This document shows positions 51,944 to 61,835 of a stretch of DNA of 64,000 bases, one piece after another. Under the pieces are notes generated by a model. The model saw nothing but the letters and a program-made list of their open reading frames with translations. It searched no databases and had not been told where the DNA came from. The translations under genes were made by a program, and so were the position numbers. Location: contig NZ_CP091716.1 in assembly GCF_022009635.1 (NCBI RefSeq), positions 4,981,501-5,045,500 of the forward strand. Direction: 5' to 3'. How positions within the stretch are numbered: position 1 is the first letter of the stretch; each line of letters begins with the position of its first letter. Source of the stretch: Variovorax paradoxus. Its GTDB lineage: Bacteria; Pseudomonadota; Gammaproteobacteria; Burkholderiales; Burkholderiaceae_C.

Positions 51944-52876
51944 TCAGAGCGCCTTCACCAGTTCCGGCACGGCCGTGAACAGGTCGGCCACGAGGCCGTA
52001 GTCGGCCACCGAGAAGATCGGCGCCTCTTCGTCCTTGTTGATCGCGACGATGACCTTCGAGTCCTTCATGCCGGCCAAGTGCTGGATGGCGCCGGAGATA
52101 CCGGCGGCGATGTACAGCTGCGGCGCGACGATCTTGCCCGTCTGGCCCACTTGCCAGTCGTTGGGTGCATAGCCTGCGTCGACGGCTGCACGACTGGCGC
52201 CCAGGCCGGCGTTCAGCTTGTCGGCCAGCGGCGTCATCACTTCGGTGAACTTCTCGGCGCTGCCCAGGGCGCGGCCACCCGAGACGATGATCTTGGCGGC
52301 GGTCAGCTCGGGGCGGTCGCTCTTGGTGACTTCACGGCTAACGAAGCTCGATTTGCCGCTGTCGGCCACGCCTTCGGCGTTTTCGATGGTTGCGCTGCCA
52401 CCGGTGGCGGCCGCGGCGTCGAAGCCGGTCGTGCGAACCGTGATCACCTTGGTGGCATCGCTGCTCTGCACGGTGGCAATCGCGTTGCCTGCATAGATCG
52501 GGCGCTCGAACGTATCCGGGCTGTCCACCTTGGTGATGTCGCTGATCTGCGCCACGTCCAGCTTGGCGGCCACGCGCGGAGCGACGTTCTTGCCGTTGGC
52601 GGTCGAGGGGAACAGGATGTGGCTGTAGTTGCCTGCAATCGCCAGCACTTGGGCTGCGACGTTCTCGGCGAGGTTCTCCGCCAGGCTGGCGCTGTCGGCG
52701 GCGATGACCTTGGTCACGCCTGCGATCTGGGCTGCGGCCTTGGCGGCTTCTGCTGCGTTGGCGCCTGCCACCAGCACGTGCACATCACCACCGCAAGCCA
52801 GCGCGGCGGTCACGGTGTTCAGGGTTGCCGGCTTGATGCTGGCGTGGTCGTGTTCGGCAATAACAAGTGCGGTCAT
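51944..52876 (-). CDS. etfA: Electron transfer flavoprotein alpha subunit
   Basis: 310 residues, [20 protein letters not shown] at the start. The FAD-binding C-terminal half contains [36 protein letters not shown] and [19 protein letters not shown], the ETF-alpha signature. With EtfB it carries electrons from acyl-CoA dehydrogenases to ETF-quinone oxidoreductase. It begins 2 bases after the etfB stop. Confidence 0.97.
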   Translation of the reverse strand: MTALVIAEHDHASIKPATLNTVTAALACGGDVHVLVAGANAAEAAKAAAQIAGVTKVIAADSASLAENLAENVAAQVLAIAGNYSHILFPSTANGKNVAPRVAAKLDVAQISDITKVDSPDTFERPIYAGNAIATVQSSDATKVITVRTTGFDAAAATGGSATIENAEGVADSGKSSFVSREVTKSDRPELTAAKIIVSGGRALGSAEKFTEVMTPLADKLNAGLGASRAAVDAGYAPNDWQVGQTGKIVAPQLYIAAGISGAIQHLAGMKDSKVIVAINKDEEAPIFSVADYGLVADLFTAVPELVKAL

Positions 52877-52878
52877 GT

Positions 52879-53628
52879 TCAGATCACCTTCGCTTCGTTC
52901 TTCAGTTTGTCCACCAGCGTTGCGACATCAGGCACCTTGATGCCGGCACCGCGCTTCGGAGGTTCGGCGACCTTCAGGGTCTTCAGGCGCGGCTTCACGT
53001 CCACGCCCAGGTCTTCGGGCTTGAAGGTGTCCAGCTGCTTCTTCTTGGCCTTCATGATGTTGGGCAGCGTCACGTAGCGCGGCTCGTTCAGGCGCAGGTC
53101 GGTCGTGATGACGGCCGGCAGGCTCAGCGAGATGGTTTCCAGGCCGCCGTCGACTTCACGCGTCACGGTGGCTTTGTCGCCAGCGACTTCGACCTTGGAG
53201 GCGAAGGTGGCTTGCGGCAGGTCGGCCAGCGCGGCCAGCATCTGGCCGGTCTGGTTGGCGTCGTCGTCGATGGCCTGCTTGCCCAGGATGATGAGCGAGG
53301 GCTGCTCCTTGTCGACCAGCGCCTTCAGCAGCTTGGCCACGGCCAGCGGCTGCAGTTCTTCGGTGGTCTCCACCAGGATGCCGCGGTCGGCGCCGATGGC
53401 CATCGCGGTGCGCAGGGTTTCCTGGCACTTGGCGTCACCGCACGAGACGGCGATCACTTCCGTGACCACGCCCTTTTCCTTCAGGCGCACGGCTTCTTCG
53501 ACAGCGATCTCGTCGAAGGGGTTCATGCTCATCTTGACGTTGGCAATGTCCACCCCGGTGCCGTCGCTCTTCACGCGCACCTTCACGTTGTAATCGACGA
53601 CCCGTTTGACAGGCACAAGAACCTTCAT
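52879..53628 (-). CDS. etfB: Electron transfer flavoprotein beta subunit
   Basis: 249 residues from the ATG at 53628 ([20 protein letters not shown]), behind a GGAG ribosome-binding site; eight more codons are open upstream but not family-like. The segments [19 protein letters not shown] and [19 protein letters not shown] are diagnostic; the subunit binds AMP and shapes the ETF dimer. First gene of etfBA. Confidence 0.97.
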   Translation of the reverse strand: MKVLVPVKRVVDYNVKVRVKSDGTGVDIANVKMSMNPFDEIAVEEAVRLKEKGVVTEVIAVSCGDAKCQETLRTAMAIGADRGILVETTEELQPLAVAKLLKALVDKEQPSLIILGKQAIDDDANQTGQMLAALADLPQATFASKVEVAGDKATVTREVDGGLETISLSLPAVITTDLRLNEPRYVTLPNIMKAKKKQLDTFKPEDLGVDVKPRLKTLKVAEPPKRGAGIKVPDVATLVDKLKNEAKVI

Positions 53629-53763
53629 TGACTTGACTCCATTGGATTGCAAAAAGGGGGCTTCGAGGGCAACCGGTCATTCTAGGACGCGACCTTTGCC
53701 GCCTCTCCATTCTTCTTGTCGGCGCTGTCGGCCAATAAAAAAGAACGATCGTGCTTTTCCTCG

Positions 53764-53769
53764 ATTATA
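53764..53769 (-). promoter_or_regulatory. Candidate -10 element for etfBA
   Basis: A perfect TATAAT lies on the minus strand and overlaps the TAA stop of the upstream mscS gene. It would start a leader of about 130 bases before etfB. The region between is AT-richer than average. No good -35 is seen at 17 bases, so the call rests on the -10 alone. Confidence 0.35.
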
Positions 53770-55045
53770 AAACAGCGTCGGGGGCCGAAGCGACTCCCGG
53801 CGGTAAAGACTCCACGCGCACGACGCGCTGCGGATAGGGAATATCAATCCCCGCGCCACGCAGGCCGTCGAGGATGGCGATGTTGATGGCCGAGCGCAGG
53901 TTGTCCTTGCCCTTGTCGGGGTCGGTCACCCAGAAGTTGAGCGTGAACTCCAGCCCGTCGGGCGCGAAGTTCATCAGGAAGGCCACCGGCGCCGGATCGG
54001 TCATCACGCGCGGCTGGGCCTTGGCCGCCTCGCAAAGAATGGACTGCACCTGCGCCACGTCGCTCTCGTAGCCCACCACGATGGTGGTCGTGATGTTGAA
54101 CTTGCGGTCGGCCAGCGACAGGTTCTCGACCCGGCTGGTGATGAGCGATTCGTTCGGCACGATGGCCTCGCGGCCGTTGCCCGCGCGAATGAGCGTGTAG
54201 CGCGTCTTGATGTCGGTGATGCGGCCCTCGAAGGTGTCGACCTTCACGTTGTCGCCGATGCGGATCGAGCGCTCCAGCAGAATCACGAAGCCGCTCACGT
54301 AGTTGGACGCCAGCTTCTGCAGGCCGAAGCCCAGCCCCACGCCGAGCGCGCCGCCCAGCACCGACAGCGCCGTCAGGTCCACCCCCACCGCCGACAGCGC
54401 GAACAGCAGGCCGATCAGCAGCAGGAAGGCGCGCACCGCGTTCGACGCCACCTTGCGCATCGACAGATCGGTGACGGCCTCGCGCAGGATGCGCTTTTCG
54501 ACCGTACTCGAGATCCACAGCGCGATCACCATCACGAGGCCCGCCGACAGCACGCCCTGGATGATGGTCTGCAGGCTCACGCGCGTCTTGCCGAAGGCCA
54601 GCGTGATGTCGTCGAGTTCCGCCAGCACCGGCGGCAGCAGGCCCACGATCCACAGCACCGCCGCGATCCACGCCAGCCACGAGACGGTGCGCTCCAGCAG
54701 CCGCACCAGGTTGGAAGCCGGAAACACCGCACGCAGCACCCGAGCGAACAGCCGAATCACCGCCAGCGACAGGAACATCGACACAGCGATGCGCAGCACC
54801 AACACCGTCTGAAAATCGATCACCGCGCGCCGGGCGAGGTCGGTGAGCATCAGCGCGAGCAGCGGGAACAGCACGCCGTCGAAGGTGCGCTCGCCGAACC
54901 AGATCGAGTCCTTGGGCTGGTCGCGCCCGAACCATTTGCACACGCCCCAGGCCAGGGCGACGCAGGCCGCCAGCACGGCGAGTTCGATGGCGATGCCGCG
55001 TGCCTCGACCTGGCTCAGGCGTTGGGTGAAGTCGTTGAAATTCAT
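53765..55045 (-). CDS. MscS-family mechanosensitive channel
   Basis: 426 residues. Four to five membrane helices in the first 220 residues, then the pore-helix region SVLGGALGVGLGFGLQKLASNYVSGFVILLERSIRIGD, the hallmark of MscS, and the beta-domain GRITDIKTRYTLIRAGNGREAIVPNESLI. The pore glycine/alanine pattern and length suit an intermediate-size YnaI/YbdG-type channel that releases solutes on osmotic downshock. It follows the HDAC-like gene after 39 bases and may share its transcript. Confidence 0.92.
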   Translation of the reverse strand: MNFNDFTQRLSQVEARGIAIELAVLAACVALAWGVCKWFGRDQPKDSIWFGERTFDGVLFPLLALMLTDLARRAVIDFQTVLVLRIAVSMFLSLAVIRLFARVLRAVFPASNLVRLLERTVSWLAWIAAVLWIVGLLPPVLAELDDITLAFGKTRVSLQTIIQGVLSAGLVMVIALWISSTVEKRILREAVTDLSMRKVASNAVRAFLLLIGLLFALSAVGVDLTALSVLGGALGVGLGFGLQKLASNYVSGFVILLERSIRIGDNVKVDTFEGRITDIKTRYTLIRAGNGREAIVPNESLITSRVENLSLADRKFNITTTIVVGYESDVAQVQSILCEAAKAQPRVMTDPAPVAFLMNFAPDGLEFTLNFWVTDPDKGKDNLRSAINIAILDGLRGAGIDIPYPQRVVRVESLPPGVASAPDAVL

Positions 55046-55084
55046 CGGTTCAAGAAAGCATGGGCGCCGTTCGCGCCGGCGGCA

Positions 55085-56038
55085 TTACAGGTCGGCCAGC
55101 ACGCGGATGTGGGCTTCCACACTGCGCGCCAACGCATCGAGGTTGTAGCCGCCTTCAAGCATCGAGACGATCCTGCCCTTGGCATGGCGCCTGGCCACGT
55201 CGTGCACGCGCCCGGTGATCCAGGCGAAGTCGTTCTCGTTGAGCCCGAGCTGGCCCAGGTCGTCTTCGCGATGGGCATCGAAGCCCGCGCTGATGAAGAC
55301 CATCTGGGGCTTGAACTCCTCCAGGCGCGGCATCCATACCGCCTCGATCATCTCGCGCACATCCATGCCCTTGGTGTAGGCCGGGATCGGCATGTTGAGC
55401 ATGTTCGGCGCCGGATGGTCGGTGCCGCTGTAGGGATAGAACGGGTGCTGGAAGAAGCCGACCATCAGCACGCGCGGGTCGTTCGAGAGGATGTTCTCGG
55501 TGCCGTTGCCGTGGTGCACGTCGAAATCGACGATGGCCACGCGCTCGATGCCGTGCACTTCAATGGCGTGCCGCGCGGCAATGGCGATGTTGTTGAAGAA
55601 GCAGAAGCCCATCGCCTGCTCCCGGCAGGCATGGTGGCCGGGCGGGCGCACCGAGCAGAAGGCGTTCTCCAGCTCGCCGGCCAGCACCGCGTCGGTCGCG
55701 GCAATGGCTGCGCCGGCGGCGCGGCGCGCGGCCAGCAGGGTGAAGCGGGTGAGCACGGTGTCGGGGTCGACCTGCGCATGGTCGGGGCCGCCGGCGGGCT
55801 CGTCGGCCACCAGGCGCTGGTGCAGCTCCTCGAGGTGCTCGACGTGCGCGGTGCTGTGGGCCCGGGTGATCTGCTGCAGCGTGGCCAGCGGCACCTCGCG
55901 GTGTTCGAGCGCATCGCCCACGCCGGTCAGCAGCAGGCGGTCTTCGATGGCATCCAGGCGGCCGGGACATTCGGGATGCCCGCCGCCCATGTCGTGCTTC
56001 CAGAAGTCGCGATGTGTGAAGTAGCCTGTCTTGCCCAT
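55085..56038 (-). CDS. HDAC-like deacetylase (acetoin-utilisation family)
   Basis: 317 residues, MGKTGYFTHRDFWKHDMGGG at the start. The catalytic RPPGHHA carries H135/H136, and the zinc ligands are D173 and H175 (DFDVHHGNGT) and D254 (AGFDAHREDDLG). The fold is that of class II-like bacterial histone-deacetylase homologues, which hydrolyse acetyl groups from lysines, polyamines or small amides. The substrate here is unknown. Divergent from the second MoxR operon. Confidence 0.9.
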   Translation of the reverse strand: MGKTGYFTHRDFWKHDMGGGHPECPGRLDAIEDRLLLTGVGDALEHREVPLATLQQITRAHSTAHVEHLEELHQRLVADEPAGGPDHAQVDPDTVLTRFTLLAARRAAGAAIAATDAVLAGELENAFCSVRPPGHHACREQAMGFCFFNNIAIAARHAIEVHGIERVAIVDFDVHHGNGTENILSNDPRVLMVGFFQHPFYPYSGTDHPAPNMLNMPIPAYTKGMDVREMIEAVWMPRLEEFKPQMVFISAGFDAHREDDLGQLGLNENDFAWITGRVHDVARRHAKGRIVSMLEGGYNLDALARSVEAHIRVLADL

Positions 56039-56099
56039 GTCTGTCGCGTGTAGACCTCACGCGGCATGGGGCCGCAAGGTCTTACGGTATCGTTTGCAT

Positions 56100-57032
56100 A
56101 TGGATACAAATATGGACGTTGCTGCAAAGCTAGCCACTTTGTTAAGTCAGCTTAACACGGTGATCGTGGGCAAAGAGGCCCAGGTGCGCGACTGCGTGGC
56201 CTGCCTGCTGGCGGGCGGCCACCTGCTGATCGAGGATGTGCCGGGGGTCGGCAAGACCACCCTCGCCCATGCGCTGTCGCACACATTCGGCTTGCAGTTC
56301 TCGCGGGTGCAGTTCACCGCCGACCTGATGCCGGGCGACCTGTCGGGCGTGGCCATCTACGACCGGGGGCAGCAGGCCTTCGTGTTCCACCCCGGGCCGA
56401 TCTTCGCGCAGGTGCTGCTGGCCGACGAAATCAACCGCGCAAGCCCCAAGACCCAGAGCGCGCTGCTCGAGGCGATGGAAGAAAAGCAGGTCACGGTCGA
56501 GGGCGAGACCCGCCCGCTGCCCTCTCCCTTCTTCGTGATCGCCACCCAGAACCCGCAGGACCAGCTCGGCACCTTCGCGCTGCCCGAGTCGCAACTCGAC
56601 CGTTTCCTGATGCGCATCTCGCTCGGTTACCCCGACCGCGCGGCCGAGCGCCAATTGCTCGCGGGCGCCGACCGCCGCGAAATGCTGGCCAGCCTGCCCG
56701 CCATGCTGACCGCCGGCGAGCTGACCGCCATCCAGCAGCGCGTGCAGCAGGTGCATGCGTCCGATGCGCTGCTGAACTACGTGCAGGACCTGATCGCCGC
56801 CACCCGCTCGGGCCGCTGGTTCCTGCAGGGCCTGTCGCCGCGCGCCGGCATCGCGGTGCTGCGCGCGGCCAAGGCGCAGGCGCTGCTGGCCAACCGCAAC
56901 TACGTCGCGCCCGACGACGTGCAGGCCGTGCTGCCGCAGACCATTGCCCACCGTCTCACGCCCGTGGGCGACGCGGGCCGGGGCGCGGTCGAGCAGGTGC
57001 GCGCCATGATCGCCGCCGTGCCCCTGCCGTGA
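56100..57032 (+). CDS. MoxR-family AAA+ ATPase (housekeeping type)
   Basis: 310 residues. Walker A DVPGVGKTT, FTADLMPGDLSG, Walker B LLADEINRASPKTQSALLEAMEE and sensor ATQNPQDQLGTFALPESQLDRF are canonical for the MoxR-proper group, distinct from the RavA-like ATPase at 21780-22904. The start may be the ATG at 56100 or the one at 56112; neither has a strong ribosome-binding site. It overlaps the DUF58 gene (GTGA) and heads a MoxR-DUF58-transglutaminase operon. Confidence 0.92.
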   Translation: MDTNMDVAAKLATLLSQLNTVIVGKEAQVRDCVACLLAGGHLLIEDVPGVGKTTLAHALSHTFGLQFSRVQFTADLMPGDLSGVAIYDRGQQAFVFHPGPIFAQVLLADEINRASPKTQSALLEAMEEKQVTVEGETRPLPSPFFVIATQNPQDQLGTFALPESQLDRFLMRISLGYPDRAAERQLLAGADRREMLASLPAMLTAGELTAIQQRVQQVHASDALLNYVQDLIAATRSGRWFLQGLSPRAGIAVLRAAKAQALLANRNYVAPDDVQAVLPQTIAHRLTPVGDAGRGAVEQVRAMIAAVPLP

Positions 57033-58006
57033 GCCCCGCGGCCAGCCTGCGCTCCCGCATCGACGGCTGGTTCCTGTCGCGCCGGCCGCCGTCCGACACG
57101 CTGGAGCTGACCCAGCGCAACGTCTACATCGTGCCCACGCGGGCCGGCTGGACGCTCGCCGCCACGCTGCTGGTGCTGCTGATTGCCTCCATCAACTACC
57201 AGCTCAACCTCGGCTACCTGCTGACCTTCCTGCTGGCAGGCAGCGTGGCCGTGGGCATGCACGTGTGCCACGGCACGCTGCGCGGGCTGTCGATGCACAT
57301 GGTGCCGCCCGACGCGCATTACGCCGGCGCGGCCGCCGTCTTCAAGGTGGTGCTGCACAACAACCGGCGCAGCGTGCGCTACGGCATCGGCATGGCCGTG
57401 CGCGGCAGCGGCCAGTGGGCCTGGTCCGACGTGCCGGCCGAAGGCACCGCCACCGTCGAGATCGCCTTCCAGCCCGAACGGCGCGGCCTGCACCCGGTGC
57501 CGCCGCTCACCGCCGAGACCCGCTTTCCGCTCGGCACCTTCCGCGTGTGGACGGTGTGGCGGCCCGCGGCGCGGATGTTGGTCTACCCCACGCCCGAAGC
57601 CCACCCGCCGCCGCTGCCGCCGGGCGAACCGCTTTCAGGCCCTGCCGCCGCATCGGCCGCATTGCGCGCCGCGGGTTCCGGCGAATACGACGGCGTGCGC
57701 GCCTACCGTCGCGGCGACCCGCTGAAGCTCGTGGTCTGGAAGAAAGCCGCGCGCGCCCAGGCAGCCGGCTCCGAAGACCTGGTGAGCCGCGACACCCAGC
57801 AGACCCAGCGCGAGGAACTCTGGCTCGACGCCCAGTCCGCCGGCCTCGCCGACAACGAAGCCCGCATCTCGCGCCTGTGCGCCTGGGTGCTGATGGCCGA
57901 CCGGCTGGGCGTGGACTACGGCCTGCGCGTGGCCGGCCGGGTGCTGAAGCCCTCGCAGGGCGAGGCGCACCGGCGCGCCTGTCTCGAAGCGCTGGCCCTG
58001 TGCTGA
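57029..58006 (+). CDS. DUF58-domain membrane protein
   Basis: 325 residues from a GTG at 57029 overlapping the moxR stop. Two membrane helices (about 42-85: GWTLAATLLVLLIASINYQL and LGYLLTFLLAGSVAVG) are followed by a beta-rich region and the DUF58 signature GEYDGVRAYRRGDPLKLVVWKKAAR. DUF58 proteins are vWA-like partners of MoxR ATPases and occur with the next gene in many proteobacteria; the cell-envelope role is inferred. Confidence 0.9.
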   Translation: MSPAASLRSRIDGWFLSRRPPSDTLELTQRNVYIVPTRAGWTLAATLLVLLIASINYQLNLGYLLTFLLAGSVAVGMHVCHGTLRGLSMHMVPPDAHYAGAAAVFKVVLHNNRRSVRYGIGMAVRGSGQWAWSDVPAEGTATVEIAFQPERRGLHPVPPLTAETRFPLGTFRVWTVWRPAARMLVYPTPEAHPPPLPPGEPLSGPAAASAALRAAGSGEYDGVRAYRRGDPLKLVVWKKAARAQAAGSEDLVSRDTQQTQREELWLDAQSAGLADNEARISRLCAWVLMADRLGVDYGLRVAGRVLKPSQGEAHRRACLEALALC

Positions 58007-58024
58007 ACTGAAGGCCCCACCACC

Positions 58025-60046
58025 ATGAACAAGCTCATGACGCGGCTGGCCGCCCTGCCCCGGGATGCCCGGGACACGCTCTTCCTGCTCACCGTGATCG
58101 CGCTGATCGTGCTGCCGCAGGTCGAGAACATTCCCTGGTGGTGCACCGCCATCACGGCCATGGTGCTGCTGTGGCGCGGCACGCTCGCGGTGCAGGCGCT
58201 TCCGCTGCCGAGCAAGTGGTGGCGCGCGGCATTGCTGGCGCTCACGCTGGCCGCCACCTACGCCACTCACCGCACGCTGCTGGGCCGCGACGCGGGCGTC
58301 ACGCTCATCGTGATCCTGCTGGCGCTGAAGACGCTGGAGCTGCGCGCCCGGCGCGACGCCTTCGTCATCTTCTTCCTGGGCTTCTTCGCGATGCTCACGA
58401 ACTTCTTCTATTCGCAGTCGCTGCTCACGGCATTCACGATGCTGCTCGCGCTGCTGGGCCTGCTCACAGCGCTGGTGAACGCGCACATGCCGGTGGGCCG
58501 GCCGCCGCTGTGGCAGGCCGCGCGCACCGCCGGCTGGATGGCGCTGGCCGGCGCGCCGATCATGCTCGCGCTGTTCCTGCTGTTCCCGCGCTTCGCGCCG
58601 CTGTGGGGCACGCCCAGCGACGCGATGGTGGGGCGCAGCGGCCTGTCGAACGTGATGCGCGTGGGCACCATCGCCGAACTGGCGCTGGACGACAGCATCG
58701 CCGCGCGCGTGCGTTTCGAGAGCGGCAAGGCGCCGCCGCAGAACCAGCTTTACTTCCGCGGCCCGGTGCTGGCGCAGTTCGACGGCCGCGAATGGACCTC
58801 GCTGCCTTCATGGGCGCGCGGCACGCAGTGGACTTCCAACCTGCGCGTGAGCGGCGAGCCGGTGCGCTACGAGGTCACGCTCGAGCCCAGCAACCGCCCG
58901 CTGCTGCTGACGCTCGACGCCGCGCCGCGCGCGCCTGAAGCCCCGGGCTTCGAGGTCACGGGCACGCCCGACCTGCAATGGTTTGCGAACCGTCCGCTCA
59001 ACGACCTGGTGCGCTACCGCGCGGAGAGCTACACGCAGTTCCACAGCGGCCCGCTCAAGCGCACCGACGGCCAGTTGCAGGCCTATCTGGCACTGCCGCC
59101 CGGCACCAACCCGCGCACCGCGCAGCTTGCCGCCGAGATGCGCGCCAACCCCGCGCTGGCCGGCGCCGACACCGCGGCCTTCGTGCAGGCGGCGCTCGCA
59201 CGGCTGCGCACCGGCGGCTACAGCTACACGCTGGAGCCCGGCGTGTACGGCGACAACACCGCCGACGAGTTCTGGTTCGACCGCAAGCAAGGCTTCTGCG
59301 AGCACATCGCCTCGGCCTTCGTGGTGCTGATGCGCAACCTGGGCGTGCCATCGCGCATCGTCACCGGCTACCAGGGCGGCGACCTCAACACGGTCGACAA
59401 CTACTGGATCATCCGCCAGAGCGATGCGCACGCCTGGGCCGAGGTCTGGCAGGAAGGCACGGGCTGGGTGCGGGTCGACCCCACGGCCTCCGTCGCGCCC
59501 GGCCGCATCGGGCAGTTCCAGCGGCTGGTGCAGCAGCCGGGCCTCTTCGCCGGCGCCATCGGCGCGATGAGCCCCACGCTCGCGCAGAACATCCGCGCCG
59601 CCTGGGAGGCCGTGAACAACGGCTGGAACCAGTGGGTGCTCAACTACACGCAGAGCCGCCAGCTCAATTTGCTGAAGAACATCGGCTTCGAGGCACCGAG
59701 CCTGGAAGACCTGGCCTACGTGCTCCTCTACCTGCTGGTCGGCGCGAGCCTGGCCGGCGCCGCCTGGACGCTGTGGGAGCGCAGCCGCCACGACCCGTGG
59801 CTGCGTCTGCTGGGCCAGGCCCGCGCGCGGCTCGCCAAGGCCGGCCTGCAACTGCCCGACACCGCCCCGCCGCGCCAGATGGCACAGGCCGCCGACGAGC
59901 GCTTCGGCCCCGCGGCACAGGCCGTGCGCGACTGGCTGCTGAAGCTCGAGGCGCAACGCTACGCACCGGCCACGCCGGACTCTCTTTCCACCCTGCGCGC
60001 CGAATTCCGCCGCCTCGCCTGGCCCGCCGCGAACCCGCGCGGCTGA
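58025..60046 (+). CDS. tgpA: Transglutaminase-like membrane protein (TgpA/DUF3488)
   Basis: 673 residues. About six N-terminal membrane helices (15-200), a periplasmic transglutaminase core with the triad C425 (GFCEHIASAF), H469 (DAHAWAEVW) and D485 (VDPTASV), a further membrane helix near 560, and a C-terminal DUF4129-like tail. TgpA of Pseudomonas has periplasmic transglutaminase activity and is important for growth. It lies 18 bases after the DUF58 gene, completing the conserved triple. Confidence 0.9.
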   Translation: MNKLMTRLAALPRDARDTLFLLTVIALIVLPQVENIPWWCTAITAMVLLWRGTLAVQALPLPSKWWRAALLALTLAATYATHRTLLGRDAGVTLIVILLALKTLELRARRDAFVIFFLGFFAMLTNFFYSQSLLTAFTMLLALLGLLTALVNAHMPVGRPPLWQAARTAGWMALAGAPIMLALFLLFPRFAPLWGTPSDAMVGRSGLSNVMRVGTIAELALDDSIAARVRFESGKAPPQNQLYFRGPVLAQFDGREWTSLPSWARGTQWTSNLRVSGEPVRYEVTLEPSNRPLLLTLDAAPRAPEAPGFEVTGTPDLQWFANRPLNDLVRYRAESYTQFHSGPLKRTDGQLQAYLALPPGTNPRTAQLAAEMRANPALAGADTAAFVQAALARLRTGGYSYTLEPGVYGDNTADEFWFDRKQGFCEHIASAFVVLMRNLGVPSRIVTGYQGGDLNTVDNYWIIRQSDAHAWAEVWQEGTGWVRVDPTASVAPGRIGQFQRLVQQPGLFAGAIGAMSPTLAQNIRAAWEAVNNGWNQWVLNYTQSRQLNLLKNIGFEAPSLEDLAYVLLYLLVGASLAGAAWTLWERSRHDPWLRLLGQARARLAKAGLQLPDTAPPRQMAQAADERFGPAAQAVRDWLLKLEAQRYAPATPDSLSTLRAEFRRLAWPAANPRG

Positions 60047-60099
60047 AACCACATGTGTCCCCGAAAGGGGGCCGTGCGGGCGGGCTGCACAATCAACCC

Positions 60100-61200
60100 A
60101 TGCGATTCTTCCTCCCCATGCCGTCCCGCGCCGCCGCGGCAGCCGCTCTTCTCGCCGCCTGCTGCGCGTGGTCCACGGTGGCTGTAGCACAGAAGTCCTC
60201 CAGCGGCCGTGCCGCCGCGGTCAACCCGGTGCGCGGCAGCACGCCCTACGCCACGCGCGAAGACGCCATGCAGTTCGCCGACGAAGTGGCGGCGCGCCGG
60301 GGCCTGGACCGCGAATGGGTGCGCGCCACCATCGGCAGCGCGCGCTTCCTGCCCAACGTGCCGCGACTCATGCTGCCGGGCCCGGTCGGCACGGTGAAAA
60401 ACTGGCAGACGTACCGCAGCCGCTTCATCGACCCGGTGCGCATCGCGGCTGGCGTGCGCTTCTGGCGCGCCAATGCCGACACGCTGGCGCGCGCCGAGCA
60501 GGTGTACGGCGTGCCGCCGGAAATCATCGTCGGCATCATCGGCGTGGAGACCATCTACGGCCGCAACATGGGCAACTTCCGCGTGATCGACGCGCTGGCC
60601 ACGCTCTCCTTCGATTTCCCGCAGGGCCACCCGCGCGCGGCCGAGCGCGAAGCCTTCTTCCGCGGCGAACTCGAAAGCTTCCTGAGCACCGAAAGCCGCA
60701 CCGCCGACGATCCGCTCACCCCGCTGGGCAGCTACGCCGGCGCCATGGGCATGCCGCAGTTCATGCCCAGCAGCATCGCCAAGTACGCGGTCGACTTCGA
60801 CGGCGACGGCCGCATCGACCTGGTCAACAACACGGCCGACGTGATCGGCTCGGTGGCCAACTACTTCAAGGCCTTCGGCTGGCAGCGCGGCATGCCCGCC
60901 ATCTACCCCGTGCACTTCGAGGAAGCGCGGCTGCAGAAGGCCCTGCTGCTGGCGCCAGACATCCTGCCGACCTTCAGCGCCGACAGCTTCGTGGCCGCCG
61001 GCGCGGTGCCCGAGGGCGACGGCATCAACCACAAGGGCCTGCTCGCGCTGGTCGAGCTGCAGAACGGCCTCGACATGCCGCCGACCTACGTGGCCGGCAC
61101 GCGCAACTTCTACGTGATCACGCGCTACAACTGGAGCAGCTACTACGCCATGTCGGTGCTCGACCTCGGACAAGAGGTCAAGGCCGCGATGGAGCAATGA
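60100..61200 (+). CDS. mltB: Lytic murein transglycosylase B
   Basis: 366 residues with a signal peptide ending AVAQK near residue 31, where a cysteine pair further back (LLAACCAW) may give a lipobox. The catalytic glutamate is E150 in GIIGVETIYGRNMG; other motifs are GSYAGAMGMPQFMPSSIAKYAVDFDGDGRIDL and AVANYF-like NYFKAFGW. It cleaves peptidoglycan glycan strands to 1,6-anhydro-muropeptides at the envelope. Its stop overlaps the HD-domain gene start (ATGA). Confidence 0.94.
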   Translation: MRFFLPMPSRAAAAAALLAACCAWSTVAVAQKSSSGRAAAVNPVRGSTPYATREDAMQFADEVAARRGLDREWVRATIGSARFLPNVPRLMLPGPVGTVKNWQTYRSRFIDPVRIAAGVRFWRANADTLARAEQVYGVPPEIIVGIIGVETIYGRNMGNFRVIDALATLSFDFPQGHPRAAEREAFFRGELESFLSTESRTADDPLTPLGSYAGAMGMPQFMPSSIAKYAVDFDGDGRIDLVNNTADVIGSVANYFKAFGWQRGMPAIYPVHFEEARLQKALLLAPDILPTFSADSFVAAGAVPEGDGINHKGLLALVELQNGLDMPPTYVAGTRNFYVITRYNWSSYYAMSVLDLGQEVKAAMEQ

Positions 61201-61826
61201 CCGCCATGTCGCCCGAGGCACTGCGCGCAAACTGGAACGCGGCCTGGCGTGCGCTCGACGTCGCGGCGCCCGACGAGGCGCTGTGCGCCGAGCTGCAGCA
61301 GCGCTACGGCGAGCCCCAGCGCCACTACCACACGATGCAGCACCTGGGCGAATGCCTCGCGTGGTTCGAGCGCGAAGAGGCGCTGGCCGAGCACCCCGGC
61401 GAAGTGGCGCTCGCGCTGTGGTTCCATGACGCGATCTACGACGTGCATGCGCACGACAACGAGGCACGCAGCGCCGACTGGGCACGGCAGGCCTTGCTCG
61501 CGGCGGGCGTGAACGCGGAAGCAGCCGAACGCGTCCACGCGCTCGTCATGGCCACGCGCCATGACGCCGTGCCCGAAGGCCGCGACGCCGAACTGCTGAT
61601 CGACATCGACCTGTCGATCCTCGGCGCCGGGCGCGAGCGCTTCGACGAATACGAGCGCCAGGTGCATGCCGAATACGCCTTCGTGCCCGAAGAGGTTCGG
61701 CTGCCGCGCCGGCGCGACATTCTCCAGCGCTTCCTCGACCGCAAGGCCATCTACGCCACGCCGCGCATGCATGCGCAGCTCGAGGCGCAGGCGCGCATCA
61801 ACCTGCAGCGCTCGATCGCGGGCTGA
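61197..61826 (+). CDS. HD-superfamily metal-dependent phosphohydrolase-like protein
   Basis: 209 residues starting in the overlap with mltB. The motifs RHYHTMQHLGECLAWF, ALWFHDAIYD and ATRHDAVPEGRDAELLIDIDLSILG are those of a predicted HD-family phosphohydrolase group (H...HD...D) found widely in proteobacteria. The substrate is unknown. Translational coupling to mltB suggests co-expression; it ends 9 bases from the convergent ketosynthase-like gene. Confidence 0.85.
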   Translation: MTAMSPEALRANWNAAWRALDVAAPDEALCAELQQRYGEPQRHYHTMQHLGECLAWFEREEALAEHPGEVALALWFHDAIYDVHAHDNEARSADWARQALLAAGVNAEAAERVHALVMATRHDAVPEGRDAELLIDIDLSILGAGRERFDEYERQVHAEYAFVPEEVRLPRRRDILQRFLDRKAIYATPRMHAQLEAQARINLQRSIAG

Positions 61827-61835
61827 GCCTCCGCC

